Of a stretch of 64,000 nucleotides of DNA, positions 49,473 through 63,100 are shown piece by piece. The stretch is from Luzula sylvatica (lineage: Eukaryota; Streptophyta; Magnoliopsida; Poales; Juncaceae). Under the pieces are notes generated by a model. That model ran no database searches. It was not told the origin of the DNA and worked only from the letters and a program-made list of their open reading frames with translations. Made by a program: the position numbers and the translations under genes. The stretch is taken from the NCBI GenBank assembly GCA_946800325.1, contig OX326959.1, positions 28,905,115-28,969,114 of the forward strand. The letters are read 5' to 3'. The stretch's first letter is position 1, and every line of letters starts with the position of its first letter.

Positions 49473-52400
49473 GTTATGTAGTAAAAGATACGATACAAAT
49501 GATCTCAAAACACGTTATTGGAACTCCACAAAGCGTTAAAATCTTGTTTTCAATCGAAAAACAAACTTACTTAGTGTTTGTGAAATTTGGTGAAAAGTTA
49601 TGTAGTAAAAGATACGATACAAATGAACTCAAAACACGTTATTTGAACTCCACAAAGTGTTAAAATCTTGTTTTGAATCGAAAAACAAACTTTCATTGTG
49701 TTTGTGAAATTTGGTGAAAAGTTATGTAGTAAAAGATGCGATACAAATGATCTCAAAACATGTTATTTGAACTCCTCAAAGCGTTAATATCTTGTTTTCA
49801 ATCGAAAAACAAACTTTCTTAGTGTTTGTGAAATTTGGTGAAAAGTTATGTAGTAAAAGATACGATACAAATGAACTCAAAACACGTTATTTGAACTCCA
49901 CAAAGTGTTAAAATCTTGTTTTGAATCGAAAAACAAACTTTCATAGTGTTTGTAAAATTTGGTGAAAAGTTATGTAGTAAAAGATGCGATACAAATGATC
50001 TCAAAACATGTTATTTGAACTCCTCAAAGCGTTAATATCTTGTTTTCAATCGAAAAACAAACTTTCTTAGTGTTTGTGAAATTTGGTGAAAAGTTATGTA
50101 GTAAAAGATACGATACAAATGAACTCAAAACACGTTATTTGAACTCCTCAAAGCGTTAAAATCTTGTTTTGAATCAAAAAACAAACTTTCTTAGTGTATG
50201 TGAAATTTGGTGAAAAGTTATGTAGTATAAGATGCGATACAAATGATCTCAAAACACGTTATTTGAACTCCACAAAGCGTTAAAATCTTGTTTTGAATCG
50301 AAAAACAAACTTTCTTAGTGTTTGTGAAATTTGGTGAAAAGTTATGTAGTAAAAGATACGATACAAATGATCTCAAAACACGTTATTGGAACTCCACAAA
50401 GCGTTAAAATCTTGTTTTCAATCGAAAAACAAACTTACTTAGTGTTTGTGAGATTTGGTGAAAAGTTATGTAGTAAAAGATACGATACAAATAAACTCAA
50501 AACACGTTATTTGAACTCCACAAAGTGTTAAAATCTTGTTTTGAATCGAAAAACAAACTTTCTTAGTGTTTGTGAAATTTGGTGAAAAGTTATGTAGTAA
50601 AATATACGATACAAATGATCTCAAAACACGTTATTTGAACTCCACAAAGCGTTAAAATCTTGTTTTCAATCGAAAAACAAACTTACTTAGTGTTTGTGAG
50701 ATTTGGTGAAAAGTTATGTAGTAAAAGATACGATACAAATGAACTGAAAACACGTTATTTGAACTCCACAAAGTGTTAAAATCTTGTTTTGAATCGAAAA
50801 ACAAACTTTCTTAGTGTTTGTGAAATTTGGTGAAAAGTTATGTAGTAAAATATACGATACAAATGATCTCAAAACACGTTATTTGAACTCCTCAAAGCGT
50901 TAAAATCTTGTTTTGAATCGAAAAACAAACTTTCATATTGTTTGTGAAGTTTGGTGAAAAGTTATGTAGTAAAAGATGCGATACAAATGATCTCAAAACA
51001 AGTTATTTGAACTCCTCAAAGCGTTAATATCTTGTTTTCAATCGAAAAACAAACTTTATTAGTGTATGTGAAATTTGGTGAAAAGTTATGTAGTAAAAGA
51101 TACGATACAAATGATCTCAAAACACGTTATTTGAACTCCACAAAGCGTTAAAATCTTGTTTTGAATCGAAAAACAAACTTTCTTAGTGTTTGTGAAATTT
51201 GGTGAAAAGTTATGTAGTAAAAGATACGATACAAATGATCTCAAAACACGTTATTCGAACTCCACAAAGCGTTAAAATCTTGTTTTGAATCGAAAAACAA
51301 ACTTTCTTAGTGTTTGTGAAATTTGGTGAAAATTTATGTAGTAAAAGATACGATACAAATGATCTCAAAACACGTTATTTGAACTCCTCAAAGCGTTAAA
51401 ATCTTGTTTTGAATCAAAAAACAAACTTTCTTAGTGTATGTGAAATTTGGTGAAAAGTTACGTAGTAAAAGATACGATACAAATGATCTCAAAACACGTT
51501 ATTTGAACTCCACAAAGCATTAAAATCTTGTTTTCAATCGAAAAACAAACTTACTTAGTGTTTGTGAAATTTGGTGAAAAGTTATGTAGTAAAAGATACG
51601 ATACAAATGAACTCAAAACACGTTATTTGAACTCCACAAAGCGTTAAAATCTTGTTTTGAATCGAAAAACAAACTTTCTTAGTGTTTGTGAAATTTGGTG
51701 AAAAGTTATGTAGTAAAAGATACGATACAAATGATCTCAAAACACGTTATTTGAACTCCACAAAGCGTTAAAATCTTGTTTTCAATCGAAAAACAAACTT
51801 ACTTAGTGTTTGTGAAATTTGGTGAAAAGTTATGTAGTAAAAGATACGATACAAATGAACTCAAAACACGTTATTTGAACTCCACAAAGCGTTAAAATCT
51901 TGTTTTGATTCGAAAAACAAACTTTCTTAGTGTTTGTGAAATTTGGTGAAAAGTTATGTAGTAAAATATATGATACAAATGATCTCAAAACACGTTATTT
52001 GAACTCCTCAGAGCGTTAAAATCTTGTTTTGAATCGAAAAACAAACTTACTTAGTGTTTGTGAAATTTGGTGAAAAGTTATGTAGTAAAAGATGCGATAC
52101 AAATGATCTCAAAACATGTTATTTGAACTCCTCAAAGCGTTAAAATCTTGTTTTGAATCGAAAAACAAACTTTCTTAGTGTTTGTGAAATTTGGTGAAAA
52201 GTTATGTAGTAAAAGATACGATACAAATGATCTCAAAACACGTTATTTGAACTCCACAAATAGTTAAAATCTTGTTTTCAATCGAAAAACAAACTTACTT
52301 AGTGTTTGTGAAATTTGGTGAAAAGTTATGTAGTAAAAGATACGATACAAATGATCTCAAAACACGTTATTTGAACTCCTCAAAGCGTTAAAATCTTGTT

Positions 52401-55176
52401 TTGAATCAAAAAACAAACTTTCTTAGTGTATGTGAAATTTGGTGAAAAGTTACGTAGTAAAAGATAAGATACAAATGGTCTCAAAACACGTTATTTGAAC
52501 TCCACAAAACATTAAAATCTTGTTTTCAATCGAAAAACAAACTTACTTAGTGTTTGTGAAATTTGGTGAAAAGTTATGTAGTAAAAGATACGATAAAAAT
52601 GAACTCAAAACACGTTATTTGATCTCCACAAAGCGTTAAAATCTTGTTTTGAATCGAAAAACAAACTTTCTTAGTGTTTGTGAAATTTGGTGAAAAGTTA
52701 TGTAGTAAAAGATACGATACAAATGATCTCAAAACACGTTATTTGAACTCCACAAAGCGTTAAAATCTTGTTTTCAATCGAAAAACAAACTTACTTAGTG
52801 TTTGTGAAATTTGGTGAAAAGTTATGTAGTAAAAAATACGATACAAATGAACTCAAAACACGTTATTTGAACTCCACAAAGCGTTAAAATCTTGTTTTGA
52901 ATCGAAAAACAAACTTTCTTAGTGTTTGTGAAATTTGGTGAAAAGTTATGTAGTAAAATATACGATACAAACGATCTCAAAACACGTTATTTGAACTCCT
53001 CAAAGCGTTAAAATCTTGTTTTGAATCGAAAGACAAACTTTCATAGTGTTTGTGAAATTTGGTGAAAAGTTATGTAGTAAAAGATGCGATACAAATGATC
53101 TCAAAACACGTTATTTGAACTCCTCAAAGCGTTAAAATCTTGTTTTGAATCGAAAAACAAACTTTCTTAGTGTTTGTGAAATTTGGTGAAAAGTTATGTA
53201 GTAAAATATACGATACAAATGATTTCAAAACACGTTATTTGAACTCCTCAGAGCGTTAAAATCTTGTTTTGAATCGAAAAACAAACTTTCATAGTGTTTG
53301 TGAAATTTGGTGAAAAGTTATGTAGTAAAAGATGCGATACAAATGATCTCAAAACACGTTATTTGAACTCCTCAAAGCGTTAAAATCTTGTTTTGAATCG
53401 AAAAACAAACTTTCGTAGTGTATGTGAAATTTGGTGAAAAGTTACGTAGTAAAAGATACGATACAAATGATCTCAAAACACGTTATTCGAACTCCACAAA
53501 TCGTTAAAATCTTGTTTTGAATCGAAAAAAAAACTTTCTTAGTGTTTGTGAAATTTGGTGAAAAGTTATGTAGTAAAAGATACGATACAAATGATCTCAA
53601 AACACGTTATTTGAACTCCTCAAAGCGTTAAAATCTTGTTTTGAATCAAAAAACAAACTTTCTTAGTGTATGTGAAATTTGGTGAAAAGTTACGTAGTAA
53701 AATATACGATACAAATGATCTCAAAACACGTTATTTGAACTCCACAAAGCATTAAAATCTTGTTTTCAATCGAAAAACAAACTTACTTAGTGTTTGTGAA
53801 ATTTGGTGAAAAGTTATGTAGTAAAAGATACGATACAAATGAACTCAAAACACGTTATTTGAACTCCACAAAGCGTTAAAATCTTGTTTTGAATCGAAAA
53901 ACAAACTTTCTTAGTGTTTGTGAAATTTGGTGAAAAGTTATATAGTAAAAGATACGATACAAATGATCTCAAAACACGTTATTTGAACTCCACAAAGCGT
54001 TAAAATCTTGTTTTCAATCGAAAAACAAACTTACTTAGTGTTTGTGAAATTTGGTGAAAAGTTATGTAGTAAAAGATACGATACAAATGAACTCAAAACA
54101 CGTTATTTGAACTCCACAAAGCGTTAAAATCTTGTTTTGATTCGAAAAACAAACTTTCTTAGTGTTTGTGAAATTTGGTGAAAAGTTATGTAGTAAAATA
54201 TATGATACAAATGATCTCAAAACACGTTATTTGAACTCCTCAGAGCGTTAAAATCTTGTTTTGAATCGAAAAACAAACTTACTTAGTGTTTGTGAAATTT
54301 GGTGAAAAGTTATGTAGTAAAAGATGCGATACAAATGATCTCAAAACATGTTATTTGAACTCCTCAAAGCGTTAAAATCTTGTTTTGAATCGAAAAACAA
54401 ACTTTCTTAGTGTTTGTGAAATTTGGTGAAAAGTTATGTAGTAAAATATACGATACAAATTATCTCAAAACACGTTATTTGAACTCCTCAGAGCGTTAAA
54501 ATCTTGTTTTGAATCGAAAAACAAACTTACTTAGTGTTTGTGAAATTTGGTGAAAAGTTATGTAGTAAAAGATGTGATACAAATGATCTCAAAACATGTT
54601 ATTTGAACTCCTCAAAGCGTTAAAATCTTGTTTTGAATCGAAAAACAAACCTTCTTAGTGTTTGTGAAATTTGGTGAAAAGTTATGTAGTAAAATATATG
54701 ATACAAATGATCTCAAAACACGTTATTTGAACTCCTCAGAGCGTTAAAATCTTGTTTTGAATCGAAAAACAAACTTACTTAGTGTTTGTGAAATTTGTTG
54801 AAAAGTTATGTAGTAAAAGATACGATACAAATGATCTCAAAACACGTTATTCGAACACCACAAAGCGTTAAAATCTTGTTTTGAATCGAAAAACAAACTT
54901 TCTTAGTGTTTGTGAAATTTGGTGAAAATTTATGTAGTAAAAGATACGATACAAATGATCTCAAAACACGTTATTTGAACTCCTCAAAGCGTTAAAATCT
55001 TGTTTTGAATCAAAAAACAAACTTTCTTAGTGTATGTGAAATTTGGTGAAAAGTTACGTAGTAAAAGATACGATACAAATGATCTCAAAACACGTTATTT
55101 GAACTCCACAAAGCGTTAAAATCTTGTTTTGAATCGAAAAACAAACTTTCTTAGTGTTTGTGAAATTTGGTGAAAA
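49473..55176 (+). repeat. H3: 46-monomer copy (5704 bp)
   Basis: Same marker order as H2 but with two added monomers at 50589-50836. Shared with H4 and H5, but not with H1 or H2, are a G-to-A change at position 29 (50493, reading AAATAAACTC) and GTTTGTAAAATTTGG (about 49954). Other markers are AAATGGTCTC (52475), ACAAACGATC (52970), GATTTC (53222), TTATATAG (53939), ACAAATTATC (54458) and ACAAACCTTC (about 54650). Confidence 0.85.
50589..50836 (+). repeat. Two-monomer tandem addition in H3
   Basis: The pair ending GTGAGATTTGG then GAACTC/AAGTG occurs at 50341-50588 and again here, 248 bases later. The first added monomer is recombinant: it begins TATACG with TTATTT like the monomer that normally follows, then continues ACAAAGCG/CAATCG/ACTTAC/GTGAGATTT. 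Within the added copy GAACTC is GAACTG (about 50745). H4 also has two GAGATTTGG copies, so the addition predates or was shared by both. Confidence 0.8.
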
Positions 55177-58100
55177 GTTATGTAGTAAAAGATACGATAC
55201 AAATGATCTCAAAACACGTTATTGGAACTCCACAAAGCGTTAAAATCTTGTTTTCAATCGAAAAACAAACTTACTTAGTGTTTGTGAAATTTGGTGAAAA
55301 GTTATGTAGTAAAAGATACGATACAAATGAACTCAAAACACGTTATTTGAACTCCACAAAGTGTTAAAATCTTGTTTTGAATCGAAAAACAAACTTTCAT
55401 TGTGTTTGTGAAATTTGGTGAAAAGTTATGTAGTAAAAGATGCGATACAAATGATCTCAAAACATGTTATTTGAACTCCTCAAAGCGTTAATATCTTGTT
55501 TTCAATCGAAAAACAAACTTTCTTAGTGTTTGTGAAATTTGGTGAAAAGTTATGTAGTAAAAGATACGATACAAATGAACTCAAAACACGTTATTTGAAC
55601 TCCACAAAGTGTTAAAATCTTGTTTTGAATCGAAAAACAAACTTTCATAGTGTTTGTAAAATTTGGTGAAAAGTTATGTAGTAAAAGATGCGATACAAAT
55701 GATCTCAAAACATGTTATTTGAACTCCTCAAAGCGTTAATATCTTGTTTTCAATCGAAAAACAAACTTTCTTAGTGTTTGTGAAATTTGGTGAAAAGTTA
55801 TGTAGTAAAAGATACGATACAAATGAACTCAAAACACGTTATTTGAACTCCTCAAAGCGTTAAAATCTTGTTTTGAATCAAAAAACAAACTTTCTTAGTG
55901 TATGTGAAATTTGGTGAAAAGTTATGTAGTATAAGATGCGATACAAATGATCTCAAAACACGTTATTTGAACTCCACAAAGCGTTAAAATCTTGTTTTGA
56001 ATCGAAAAACAAACTTTCTTAGTGTTTGTGAAATTTGGTGAAAAGTTATGTAGTAAAAGATACGATACAAATGATCTCAAAACACGTTATTGGAACTCCA
56101 CAAAGCGTTAAAATCTTGTTTTCAATCGAAAAACAAACTTACTTAGTGTTTGTGAGATTTGGTGAAAAGTTATGTAGTAAAAGATACGATACAAATAAAC
56201 TCAAAACACGTTATTTGAACTCCACAAAGTGTTAAAATCTTGTTTTGAATCGAAAAACAAACTTTCTTAGTGTTTGTGAAATTTGGTGAAAAGTTATGTA
56301 GTAAAATATACGATACAAATGATCTCAAAACACGTTATTTGAACTCCACAAAGCGTTAAAATCTTGTTTTCAATCGAAAAACAAACTTACTTAGTGTTTG
56401 TGAGATTTGGTGAAAAGTTATGTAGTAAAAGATACGATACAAATGAACTCAAAACACGTTATTTGAACTCCACAAAGCATTAAAATCTTGTTTTCAATCG
56501 AAAAACAAACTTACTTAGTGTTTGTGAAATTTGGTGAAAAGTTATGTAGTAAAAGATACGATACAAATGAACTCAAAACACGTTATTTGAACTCCACAAA
56601 GCGTTAAAATCTTGTTTTGAATCGAAAAACAAACTTTCTTAGTGTTTGTGAAATTTGGTGAAAAGTTATGTAGTAAAAGATACGATACAAATGATCTCAA
56701 AACACGTTATTTGAACTCCACAAAGCGTTAAAATCTTGTTTTCAATCGAAAAACAAACTTACTTAGTGTTTGTGAAATTTGGTGAAAAGTTATGTAGTAA
56801 AAGATACGATACAAATGAACTCAAAACACGTTATTTGAACTCCACAAAGCGTTAAAATCTTGTTTTGATTCGAAAAACAAACTTTCTTAGTGTTTGTGAA
56901 ATTTGGTGAAAAGTTATGTAGTAAAATATATGATACAAATGATCTCAAAACACGTTATTTGAACTCCTCAGAGCGTTAAAATCTTGTTTTGAATCGAAAA
57001 ACAAACTTACTTAGTGTTTGTGAAATTTGGTGAAAAGTTATGTAGTAAAAGATGCGATACAAATGATCTCAAAACATGTTATTTGAACTCCTCAAAGCGT
57101 TAAAATCTTGTTTTGAATCGAAAAACAAACTTTCTTAGTGTTTGTGAAATTTGGTGAAAAGTTATGTAGTAAAAGATACGATACAAATGATCTCAAAACA
57201 CGTTATTTGAACTCCACAAATAGTTAAAATCTTGTTTTCAATCGAAAAACAAACTTACTTAGTGTTTGTGAAATTTGGTGAAAAGTTATGTAGTAAAAGA
57301 TACGATACAAATGATCTCAAAACACGTTATTTGAACTCCTCAAAGCGTTAAAATCTTGTTTTGAATCAAAAAACAAACTTTCTTAGTGTATGTGAAATTT
57401 GGTGAAAAGTTACGTAGTAAAAGATAAGATACAAATGGTCTCAAAACACGTTATTTGAACTCCACAAAACATTAAAATCTTGTTTTCAATCGAAAAACAA
57501 ACTTACTTAGTGTTTGTGAAATTTGGTGAAAAGTTATGTAGTAAAAGATACGATAAAAATGAACTCAAAACACGTTATTTGATCTCCACAAAGCGTTAAA
57601 ATCTTGTTTTGAATCGAAAAACAAACTTTCTTAGTGTTTGTGAAATTTGGTGAAAAGTTATGTAGTAAAAGATACGATACAAATGATCTCAAAACACGTT
57701 ATTTGAACTCCACAAAGCGTTAAAATCTTGTTTTCAATCGAAAAACAAACTTACTTAGTGTTTGTGAAATTTGGTGAAAAGTTATGTAGTAAAAAATACG
57801 ATACAAATGAACTCAAAACACGTTATTTGAACTCCACAAAGCGTTAAAATCTTGTTTTGAATCGAAAAACAAACTTTCTTAGTGTTTGTGAAATTTGGTG
57901 AAAAGTTATGTAGTAAAATATACGATACAAACGATCTCAAAACACGTTATTTGAACTCCTCAAAGCGTTAAAATCTTGTTTTGAATCGAAAGACAAACTT
58001 TCATAGTGTTTGTGAAATTTGGTGAAAAGTTATGTAGTAAAAGATGCGATACAAATGATCTCAAAACACGTTATTTGAACTCCTCAAAGCGTTAAAATCT

Positions 58101-60136
58101 TGTTTTGAATCGAAAAACAAACTTTCTTAGTGTTTGTGAAATTTGGTGAAAAGTTATGTAGTAAAATATACGATACAAATGATTTCAAAACACGTTATTT
58201 GAACTCCTCAGAGCGTTAAAATCTTGTTTTGAATCGAAAAACAAACTTTCATAGTGTTTGTGAAATTTGGTGAAAAGTTATGTAGTAAAAGATGCGATAC
58301 AAATGATCTCAAAACACGTTATTTGAACTCCTCAAAGCGTTAAAATCTTGTTTTGAATCGAAAAACAAACTTTCGTAGTGTATGTGAAATTTGGTGAAAA
58401 GTTACGTAGTAAAAGATACGATACAAATGATCTCAAAACACGTTATTCGAACTCCACAAATCGTTAAAATCTTGTTTTGAATCGAAAAAAAAACTTTCTT
58501 AGTGTTTGTGAAATTTGGTGAAAAGTTATGTAGTAAAAGATACGATACAAATGATCTCAAAACACGTTATTTGAACTCCTCAAAGCGTTAAAATCTTGTT
58601 TTGAATCAAAAAACAAACTTTCTTAGTGTATGTGAAATTTGGTGAAAAGTTACGTAGTAAAATATACGATACAAATGATCTCAAAACACGTTATTTGAAC
58701 TCCACAAAGCATTAAAATCTTGTTTTCAATCGAAAAACAAACTTACTTAGTGTTTGTGAAATTTGGTGAAAAGTTATGTAGTAAAAGATACGATACAAAT
58801 GAACTCAAAACACGTTATTTGAACTCCACAAAGCGTTAAAATCTTGTTTTGAATCGAAAAACAAACTTTCTTAGTGTTTGTGAAATTTGGTGAAAAGTTA
58901 TATAGTAAAAGATACGATACAAATGATCTCAAAACACGTTATTTGAACTCCACAAAGCGTTAAAATCTTGTTTTCAATCGAAAAACAAACTTACTTAGTG
59001 TTTGTGAAATTTGGTGAAAAGTTATGTAGTAAAAGATACGATACAAATGAACTCAAAACACGTTATTTGAACTCCACAAAGCGTTAAAATCTTGTTTTGA
59101 TTCGAAAAACAAACTTTCTTAGTGTTTGTGAAATTTGGTGAAAAGTTATGTAGTAAAATATATGATACAAATGATCTCAAAACACGTTATTTGAACTCCT
59201 CAGAGCGTTAAAATCTTGTTTTGAATCGAAAAACAAACTTACTTAGTGTTTGTGAAATTTGGTGAAAAGTTATGTAGTAAAAGATGCGATACAAATGATC
59301 TCAAAACATGTTATTTGAACTCCTCAAAGCGTTAAAATCTTGTTTTGAATCGAAAAACAAACTTTCTTAGTGTTTGTGAAATTTGGTGAAAAGTTATGTA
59401 GTAAAATATACGATACAAATTATCTCAAAACACGTTATTTGAACTCCTCAGAGCGTTAAAATCTTGTTTTGAATCGAAAAACAAACTTACTTAGTGTTTG
59501 TGAAATTTGGTGAAAAGTTATGTAGTAAAAGATGTGATACAAATGATCTCAAAACATGTTATTTGAACTCCTCAAAGCGTTAAAATCTTGTTTTGAATCG
59601 AAAAACAAACCTTCTTAGTGTTTGTGAAATTTGGTGAAAAGTTATGTAGTAAAATATATGATACAAATGATCTCAAAACACGTTATTTGAACTCCTCAGA
59701 GCGTTAAAATCTTGTTTTGAATCGAAAAACAAACTTACTTAGTGTTTGTGAAATTTGTTGAAAAGTTATGTAGTAAAAGATACGATACAAATGATCTCAA
59801 AACACGTTATTCGAACACCACAAAGCGTTAAAATCTTGTTTTGAATCGAAAAACAAACTTTCTTAGTGTTTGTGAAATTTGGTGAAAATTTATGTAGTAA
59901 AAGATACGATACAAATGATCTCAAAACACGTTATTTGAACTCCTCAAAGCGTTAAAATCTTGTTTTGAATCAAAAAACAAACTTTCTTAGTGTATGTGAA
60001 ATTTGGTGAAAAGTTACGTAGTAAAAGATACGATACAAATGATCTCAAAACACGTTATTTGAACTCCACAAAGCGTTAAAATCTTGTTTTGAATCGAAAA
60101 ACAAACTTTCTTAGTGTTTGTGAAATTTGGTGAAAA
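55177..60136 (+). repeat. H4: 40-monomer copy (4960 bp)
   Basis: This copy shares the two-monomer addition of H3 but then loses six monomers at the recombinant monomer 56417-56540, giving 46-6=40. The lost stretch includes the AAAACAAGTT, TTATTCG and TTTATGTAG classes. All later markers follow H3 at offset 4960: AAATGGTCTC (57435), ACAAACGATC (57930), GATTTC (58182), TTTCGTAG (58372), TTATATAG (58899) and ACAAATTATC (59419). Confidence 0.85.
56417..56540 (+). repeat. Recombinant monomer, six-monomer loss in H4
   Basis: The 5' part is GAACTC, as in the monomer 50713 of H3. The 3' part is ACAAAGCAT/CAATCG/ACTTAC, as in the H3 monomer at 51457. Offsets to H3 change from 5704 before it to 4960 after it, so 744 bases (six monomers) are absent. 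The junction lies between about 56448 and 56478. Confidence 0.85.
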
Positions 60137-63100
60137 GTTATGTAGTAAAAGATACGATACAAATGATCTCAAAACACGTTATTGGAACTCCACAAAGCGT
60201 TAAAATCTTGTTTTCAATCGAAAAACAAACTTACTTAGTGTTTGTGAAATTTGGTGAAAAGTTATGTAGTAAAAGATACGATACAAATGAACTCAAAACA
60301 CGTTATTTGAACTCCACAAAGTGTTAAAATCTTGTTTTGAATCGAAAAACAAACTTTCATTGTGTTTGTGAAATTTGGTGAAAAGTTATGTAGTAAAAGA
60401 TGCGATACAAATGATCTCAAAACATGTTATTTGAACTCCTCAAAGCGTTAATATCTTGTTTTCAATCGAAAAACAAACTTTCTTAGTGTTTGTGAAATTT
60501 GGTGAAAAGTTATGTAGTAAAAGATACGATACAAATGAACTCAAAACACGTTATTTGAACTCCACAAAGTGTTAAAATCTTGTTTTGAATCGAAAAACAA
60601 ACTTTCATAGTGTTTGTAAAATTTGGTGAAAAGTTATGTAGTAAAAGATGCGATACAAATGATCTCAAAACATGTTATTTGAACTCCTCAAAGCGTTAAT
60701 ATCTTGTTTTCAATCGAAAAACAAACTTTCTTAGTGTTTGTGAAATTTGGTGAAAAGTTATGTAGTAAAAGATACGATACAAATGAACTCAAAACACGTT
60801 ATTTGAACTCCTCAAAGCGTTAAAATCTTGTTTTGAATCAAAAAACAAACTTTCTTAGTGTATGTGAAATTTGGTGAAAAGTTATGTAGTATAAGATGCG
60901 ATACAAATGATCTCAAAACACGTTATTTGAACTCCACAAAGCGTTAAAATCTTGTTTTGAATCGAAAAACAAACTTTCTTAGTGTTTGTGAAATTTGGTG
61001 AAAAGTTATGTAGTAAAAGATACGATACAAATGATCTCAAAACACGTTATTGGAACTCCACAAAGCGTTAAAATCTTGTTTTCAATCGAAAAACAAACTT
61101 ACTTAGTGTTTGTGAGATTTGGTGAAAAGTTATGTAGTAAAAGATACGATACAAATAAACTCAAAACACGTTATTTGAACTCCACAAAGTGTTAAAATCT
61201 TGTTTTGAATCGAAAAACAAACTTTCTTAGTGTTTGTGAAATTTGGTGAAAAGTTATGTAGTAAAATATACGATACAAATGATCTCAAAACACGTTATTT
61301 GAACTCCTCAAAGCGTTAAAATCTTGTTTTGAATCGAAAAACAAACTTTCATATTGTTTGTGAAGTTTGGTGAAAAGTTATGTAGTAAAAGATGCGATAC
61401 AAATGATCTCAAAACAAGTTATTTGAACTCCTCAAAGCGTTAATATCTTGTTTTCAATCGAAAAACAAACTTTATTAGTGTATGTGAAATTTGGTGAAAA
61501 GTTATGTAGTAAAAGATACGATACAAATGATCTCAAAACACGTTATTTGAACTCCACAAAGCGTTAAAATCTTGTTTTGAATCGAAAAACAAACTTTCTT
61601 AGTGTTTGTGAAATTTGGTGAAAAGTTATGTAGTAAAAGATACGATACAAATGATCTCAAAACACGTTATTCGAACTCCACAAAGCGTTAAAATCTTGTT
61701 TTGAATCGAAAAACAAACTTTCTTAGTGTTTGTGAAATTTGGTGAAAATTTATGTAGTAAAAGATACGATACAAATGATCTCAAAACACGTTATTTGAAC
61801 TCCTCAAAGCGTTAAAATCTTGTTTTGAATCAAAAAACAAACTTTCTTAGTGTATGTGAAATTTGGTGAAAAGTTACGTAGTAAATGATACGATACAAAT
61901 GATCTCAAAACACGTTATTTGAACTCCACAAAGCATTAAAATCTTGTTTTCAATCGAAAAACAAACTTACTTAGTGTTTGTGAAATTTGGTGAAAAGTTA
62001 TGTAGTAAAAGATACGATACAAATGAACTCAAAACACGTTATTTGAACTCCACAAAGCGTTAAAATCTTGTTTTGAATCGAAAAACAAACTTTCTTAGTG
62101 TTTGTGAAATTTGGTGAAAAGTTATGTAGTAAAAGATACGATACAAATGATCTCAAAACACGTTATTTGAACTCCACAAAGCGTTAAAATCTTGTTTTCA
62201 ATCGAAAAACAAACTTACTTAGTGTTTGTGAAATTTGGTGAAAAGTTATGTAGTAAAAGATACGATACAAATGAACTCAAAACACGTTATTTGAACTCCA
62301 CAAAGCGTTAAAATCTTGTTTTGATTCGAAAAACAAACTTTCTTAGTGTTTGTGAAATTTGGTGAAAAGTTATGTAGTAAAATATATGATACAAATGATC
62401 TCAAAACACGTTATTTGAACTCCTCAGAGCGTTAAAATCTTGTTTTGAATCGAAAAACAAACTTACTTAGTGTTTGTGAAATTTGGTGAAAAGTTATGTA
62501 GTAAAAGATGCGATACAAATGATCTCAAAACATGTTATTTGAACTCCTCAAAGCGTTAAAATCTTGTTTTGAATCGAAAAACAAACTTTCTTAGTGTTTG
62601 TGAAATTTGGTGAAAAGTTATGTAGTAAAAGATACGATACAAATGATCTCAAAACACGTTATTTGAACTCCACAAATAGTTAAAATCTTGTTTTCAATCG
62701 AAAAACAAACTTACTTAGTGTTTGTGAAATTTGGTGAAAAGTTATGTAGTAAAAGATACGATACAAATGATCTCAAAACACGTTATTTGAACTCCTCAAA
62801 GCGTTAAAATCTTGTTTTGAATCAAAAAACAAACTTTCTTAGTGTATGTGAAATTTGGTGAAAAGTTACGTAGTAAAAGATAAGATACAAATGGTCTCAA
62901 AACACGTTATTTGAACTCCACAAAACATTAAAATCTTGTTTTCAATCGAAAAACAAACTTACTTAGTGTTTGTGAAATTTGGTGAAAAGTTATGTAGTAA
63001 AAGATACGATAAAAATGAACTCAAAACACGTTATTTGATCTCCACAAAGCGTTAAAATCTTGTTTTGAATCGAAAAACAAACTTTCTTAGTGTTTGTGAA

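Larger units (their letters stand above)
9411..61195 (+). other. 22 incidental 66-codon open frames (not genes)
   Basis: Identical-looking frames of 201 bases begin at 9411, 10403, 11271, 13379, 14247, 25035, 26027, 26895, 29995, 30863, 34955, 38303, 39295, 40163, 44007, 44875, 49463, 50331, 55167, 56035, 60127 and 60995. Every one starts at TTG (monomer position 115) and spans parts of three monomers. They are open only because position 48 is G (GGA instead of TGA) and position 79 is C (TCA instead of TGA) in the same monomer. 124 is not a multiple of three, so the frame changes at each monomer. No ATG start, no codon pattern and no recognisable domain support translation. Confidence 0.93.

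Noticed and set aside
9411..61195. 22 open frames of 66 codons as a small-protein gene family
   Set aside because: All begin with TTG, lie across monomer boundaries, and are open only through two substitutions in one monomer class. Sequence outside the frame is just as conserved as inside, and no promoter or domain is evident.
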